From Hevea brasiliensis (lineage: Eukaryota > Streptophyta > Magnoliopsida > Malpighiales > Euphorbiaceae), in NCBI RefSeq assembly GCF_030052815.1, contig NC_079497.1, positions 16,568,258 through 16,632,257 on the forward strand: a DNA stretch of 64,000 nt. Reading direction: 5' to 3'. Within the stretch, counting starts at the first letter, position 1. Each line of letters begins with the position of its first letter. The notes under the pieces were generated by a model. The model made no database searches, was not told the DNA's origin, and saw nothing but the letters and a program-made list of their open reading frames with translations. This document shows positions 60,001 through 64,000 of this stretch, one piece after another. The position numbers and the translations under genes were made by a program.

Positions 60001-60880
60001 TCATTCAAATGAATAATTTGCATGAATGAAACTATTGATTTCTGAATGTTATGAATTTTGAAGAATTTAGAAATTTTAAATTTTTATTTATTATGAATTG
60101 TCAAGCATAACTTGTATTAAGTTTTAAATTATTAGTTTGTGCACCACTGAGTTCACCACTCAGCGATAGCTTTGTGTGCTGTCGCAGGTGAAAGAAAATA
60201 TAAAGCAGCTGAGCAAGATTACTGAAAGGCATAGTGAGACTATCTTCGGATATATCATAGGTATACCCTTGTACTTTAGATTTTGAAGTAATTCTGTAGT
60301 TATATGTATGAAATTTCCTTTGAGCAATTATCCCACCTCTTTTGTAATATATTTTTGGATTGTAATCAAATACAAATTATTATAAAGTTATCTTGAGATT
60401 TTATATATTTATAAAGTTTTGCACTACTAAATTTTTAATGATCCCATGAATGTAAATATTAATTTTGTTACCTTAATGAGGTGTTTCAATGTTTGATTTA
60501 ATTTAAATAGTGTACTGATTTGCTTGTGCTGATAGTGAAATAAGATTGAATAATGGAGTTGTGATTGAGAAATGTATTGAGAGTGTCTTTATTTTCAGAT
60601 TTTGAAGAACTGTTTTCTCAAAATACAGACGGCACTCTACCAAAATTTTTATAAAAATTGCGAAGATTTTAAATATCTAAAAATTTGATTTATGTTTGGA
60701 CTTTAAATAAAGGTTTTTAATATTTTAAAAAAAAAAATTTACCCACCAATTTAAAAATGAATGAAAATTATTTTAAAATCCCTTGTAGTATATTTAATGG
60801 GTTACCAGTAGGCGAAGTACAGTAATTCATTAGGTGTACTACGGGAGCATATTACATCTTATGAGGAGTAGGGTGTAACA
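57096..60880 (+). repeat. 5' LTR of G
   Basis: 3785 bp, tgtaacacccctatttgcat ... gtagggtgtaaca. It has a palindrome-like site at 58580-58610. Closely related to solo LTR F and to LTR I. Confidence 0.9.
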
Positions 60881-60888
60881 TGTTTTAG

Positions 60889-60900
60889 TGGTATCAGAGC
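60889..60900 (+). other. Primer-binding site of G
   Basis: tggtatcagagc, eight bases after the LTR, initiator tRNA-Met type. Confidence 0.9.
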
Positions 60901-61066
60901 TAGTTTTTAAAAGTAAATTTTGAACTGTAAATTTGAAATATTTTTTGATAAGTACAACTACTCAAATATTTGATACATATAGTACATTTACATCATAAAT
61001 ATGAACTAATGGGGAGAAATATCCTTGTGTTGGTTGTACAGAAAAAAAAAAATCCTGTGAATAGGT

Positions 61067-61408
61067 ATGGACAAGGGGGATAAAACGGTAGAGCAGTCTG
61101 ATACAGCTGACGTACAATGAGAGGCCCCAGTTCCGCAGAGCGTTGGAGGTCCAACTGCACCAGTTCCTCCTATACAAATTACTGCACAAATGGCCCAGCA
61201 GATGGCCATGTTCTTTCAGCAAATGGTTGATAATTTGTCAGCCCAGGCCCAAGTACAAACCCAACCCCCTCAAGAGCAGCATGAAAAAGAGAAAAGTGGG
61301 AAATCTATTGGCCAAAGTTTGAGTAGTAATTTAGGAAAGAGAAAAGATTTTAAGGGACCCGAGCTCGTAAGTATGACAGAAGCAGCTCTTCAGGGCAAAA
61401 GCAATTAA
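61067..61408 (+). pseudogene. gag of G with the core deleted
   Basis: Starts MDKGDKTVEQSDTADVQ, then a TGA. It continues with AQQMAMFFQQMVDNL and goes directly from a Gln/Pro run to EKEKSGKSIGQSLSSNLGKR, which belongs after the gag core. The main gag domain (several hundred codons in E and A) is therefore missing. The frame ends at 61406-61408. Confidence 0.75.
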
Positions 61409-61890
61409 GAACCATTCGTCAAAGAACCAGAAGTTCCTACCCTATCCTTATTTGTGACGTTTGTGGAAAATTACATGGGGGTATTTGCTATAGGGTCAAT
61501 GGAGCCTGCTACAACTGTGGTGGAATCGGACATTTCACCCGAGATTGTACTAGCGCACGTCGATTTATGCCACATACTATACTAGAAGAATCAGTCCAAG
61601 GTTCTGATTTTAGAGGCTCATTAATAGTCAGTAGGGGCAGAGGCAGAAGTAGAGACAACACTTCAGGTAATCCTAGCACAATAGACCAACCCGAGCAGAG
61701 GAATAAACTAGAAAGAGGAAATGCTATGCATCAAGGGAAAGAAGCAGAGACTTCAGATGTAGTTGCCAGTACGTTCTTAACTTTTGAAAGGAATAATTAT
61801 GTACTATTTGATTCTAGCTCTACTTATTTATATGCTAATGCTAGAATTATATGTTCTACTGCTATTCCCTTGCACGGAAATAAATTTTGA
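61409..61890 (+). pseudogene. gag zinc knuckle and protease start of G
   Basis: One frame from 61411 reads ICDVCGKLHGGICYRVNGAC. An intact CCHC knuckle follows at 61507-61548 (C-x2-C-x4-H-x4-C), then a Gly/Arg linker and KEAETSDVVASTFLTF. The protease active site reads LFDSSSTYLY, with the usual D-x-G-S changed at Gly and His replaced by Tyr. It stops at 61888-61890, and little protease is recognisable after that. Confidence 0.78.
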
Positions 61891-63575
61891 TGTGTTAGTG
61901 ATTAGTCTTTTAGGATAAGAATTACGATCATAAGCGTGATTGAAATTAATTTTGGAAAAATTTCTAGTGAGAGACATCTCCTAGACTATGATAAATTTGA
62001 AAGTTAATTAGTAAGCCTAATTAGGTAAGGCAAGAGGACCTAAAAGTAAGTTATAGTAATATAGCTATCATAGATGCGGGTAAAGGTATTACTGCTGATA
62101 GATGTCAGTGGGTACCATAATCAAAATAAGTTTAAGATATTAGTGGATTTGAGAGAAATAAGATATAGGGAAGTTTGATCTATTGGGATGTATCGTAGTA
62201 ACTATGCAATATTCTTGATGTTTGTATTGTAAGCTACAGATTACAGTACTGACTTGAGATTTATTGTGTAGAGCTATGAACTGCCCAATAGTACACAAGG
62301 ATAAGAATAGTTATAAATGGCTTTTGCTGTGGTACAAAGATACCAGAATAGAGTTTTATTACTAGAATTGAGTTTGAAAATCCTAATTCGGGATTTAAAA
62401 CTCTACAATTAGAATATCAAAAGATCATGCTTGCAAGGTAGTGAGAGTTAAAGAATCCATGACCTTAGCACAAATTACAGTACTTCAGGAATTATTATGG
62501 GACTAGAGATTTTAGTATGGTCAAAATTTAAAAATAACACCTATAGGGCTAAGTCACCCAGTCTCCAATATGGGGTTTATAGTTGTTCTGGTATTGCAAT
62601 GGATCTTTTGCTCAAAGTTTAGTAAGGAATAATATTCTATTTGTGTAACAGTGAGACACAAAATATGATTTTGTTCTCCTGGAAGAGACAGAATGCTATG
62701 GATGATAATTATAACTTATAAAACAGTTAAGAAATAATGTTCTACTGATAACAGTAATTCGATAGGAACTAGTTGTGCGGATCATAAGGATTAGATTAGA
62801 ATCAAAGTGAAACTTTTGATTAGCATGGGAAAAAGGAGAGTCTGGTAGACTCCCTTCTTAAGATTGAAGAATTGTTTATGGTTCAAAAAAAAAAGGGGGT
62901 AATGATCGCAAACCAGCGGAAAATAAGCTATAGGATATCGGTAGATAAAAGAAAATATAAAAATAAAAATTTGAATAGTTGGTGCAAATGTAATAAAGAA
63001 ACGTTATGAATATTAGTTAAAGGGCTGAATAGAATGGTCAGAGGACCAAATCAAAGTAATATTGAAGTATAGTGGATTTATTAGGGACGATAAGAGGTGC
63101 TAAATTACAACTCGATAGTCAAGTTAAGGAAGAATATAAGATTGAGGAATAAAATAATTAAAGTTAAGTTGTGGAATGAAAAAAAAAAAAAGAAACAAAT
63201 AGAACAGTAAGAAATGAGAAAAACACTAGATGAGGAATTGCCACCAGGGCAAACAACCTACTTAAGACGCGTAACGATATCCCGAACTATTTTATCAAGA
63301 AGGAAATAAGTTAAACCAAAGCAAATAAGATAGTGCAAAATAGCACATAGGCCTTGGTCAAAAATGGAGATGGTAAGATAATGGTTATGAACCTATGGCC
63401 AATAAAGAGATAAGCAATTAATATATGACAAACAAGGTCATTTAAAAAAAAAAAAGACCACAAAAGGAAAATAATTGCTAAAACAATAGCAAGAAAAGAC
63501 TAAAATATTCTAAACTAAACTAAAGGTTGCATCAAATGATCAAGAGATTTGATAAGAAAAGAGTAAAACTGAGTC
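61891..63575. other. Unrecognised DNA inside G
   Basis: A/G-rich sequence with A runs at about 62887, 63182 and 63444. A few codons after 61890 still resemble protease (DVLVISLLG). Beyond that I found no polymerase, integrase or other domain in any frame. It is either strongly decayed or another insertion. Confidence 0.5.
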
Positions 63576-64000
63576 TGAGACTATCTTCGTGTATATCATA
63601 GGTATACCCTTGTACTTTAGATTTTGATGTAATTCTGTAATTATATGTATAAAATTTCCTTTGAGCAGTTTTACCAAATCTTTTGTAATATATTTTTGGA
63701 TTGTAATCCAATACAAATTATTGTAAGGTTATCTTGAGATTTTATGTATTTATAAAGTTTTGCACTACTAAATTTTTAATGATCCCATGAATGTAAATAT
63801 TAATTTTGTTACCTTAATGAGGTGTTTCAATGCTTGATTTAATTTAAACGATGTACTGAGTTGCTTGTGCTGATAGTGAAATGAGATTGAAAAATGAAGT
63901 TGTGATTGAGAAATATATTGGGAGTGTTTTTATTTTCAGGTTTTGAAGAACTGTTTTCTCAAAATACAGACGACACTCTGTCGAAATTTTTATAAAAATT
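63576..64000 (+). repeat. 5'-truncated LTR copy
   Basis: Aligns with 60235-60660 of LTR G from tgagactatcttcg to the window end. The first 3.1 kb of the LTR is missing here. It may be a 3' LTR that lost its start together with pol, or a separate LTR fragment. Confidence 0.85.

Larger units (their letters stand above)
57096..64000 (+). mobile_element. Chromovirus G, partial, runs past the window
   Basis: Complete 5' LTR, PBS, then gag and the start of protease. About 1.7 kb of unrecognised DNA follows, then a 5'-truncated LTR copy from 63576. The left flank is ggatc (57091-57095); the matching TSD is not in the window. Gag and LTR resemble those of E and I. Confidence 0.8.

Overview
This window is repetitive plant nuclear DNA. 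I find no intact protein-coding host gene. Nearly all of it is nested LTR retrotransposons of the Ty3/gypsy superfamily: chromodomain-bearing chromoviruses, probably Tekay/Del-like, and Tat/Ogre-like elements. There is also a cluster of tRNA-derived SINE-like units, one fragment of a nuclear gene for a phage-type organellar RNA polymerase, and a decayed plant-mobile-domain (PMD) gene. The element lineages, the PMD and the RpoT-type polymerase indicate a flowering plant, most likely a eudicot. The species cannot be fixed from sequence alone.

The nesting can be read from target-site duplications (TSDs). The oldest readable layer is Tat-like element C, minus strand, found in pieces at 27378-31485 and 55103-57095. 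The PMD gene (6863-9410, plus strand) probably belongs to it as an antisense gene in its 3' spacer. Three elements entered C. Chromovirus B (9563-27372, plus, TSD attta) is one. Chromovirus E (31486-55102, minus, TSD ctata) is the second. Chromovirus G (from 57096, plus, runs out of the window) is the third. Inside B's 5' LTR sits chromovirus A (10573-21463, plus, TSD ttgat). Inside E's 5' LTR sit the deleted Tat-like element D (39690-48843, plus, TSD atatg) and solo LTR F (51707-54995, TSD gcttt).

Left edge: 1-4013 is a long LTR in minus orientation cut by the window start (I), with an internal 623-bp tandem duplication. It abuts an RpoT-type RNA polymerase fragment (4014-4316). From 4317 to 6862 I see only AT-rich DNA, a TA/CT microsatellite and degenerate GGTACC-containing repeats.

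None of the elements looks able to code for all its own functions as read here. B, C and E carry premature stops, mostly explained by C-to-T or G-to-A changes. D lacks reverse transcriptase, RNase H and the integrase core. B lacks gag and the protease active site. E lacks the segment between integrase core and chromodomain. G keeps only gag and protease remnants. A is structurally complete and has similar LTRs, but its reading frames are broken by small changes concentrated at CAG/CTG/CCGG sites. That pattern looks more like consensus error at methylated sites than true decay.

I did not find a convincing new gene system. The most unusual items are the site-specific error pattern in A, the SINE cluster with a perfect 33-bp hairpin, the antisense PMD gene, the hairpin-bearing tandem repeats in front of D's 3' LTR, and a palindrome conserved among diverged chromovirus LTRs.
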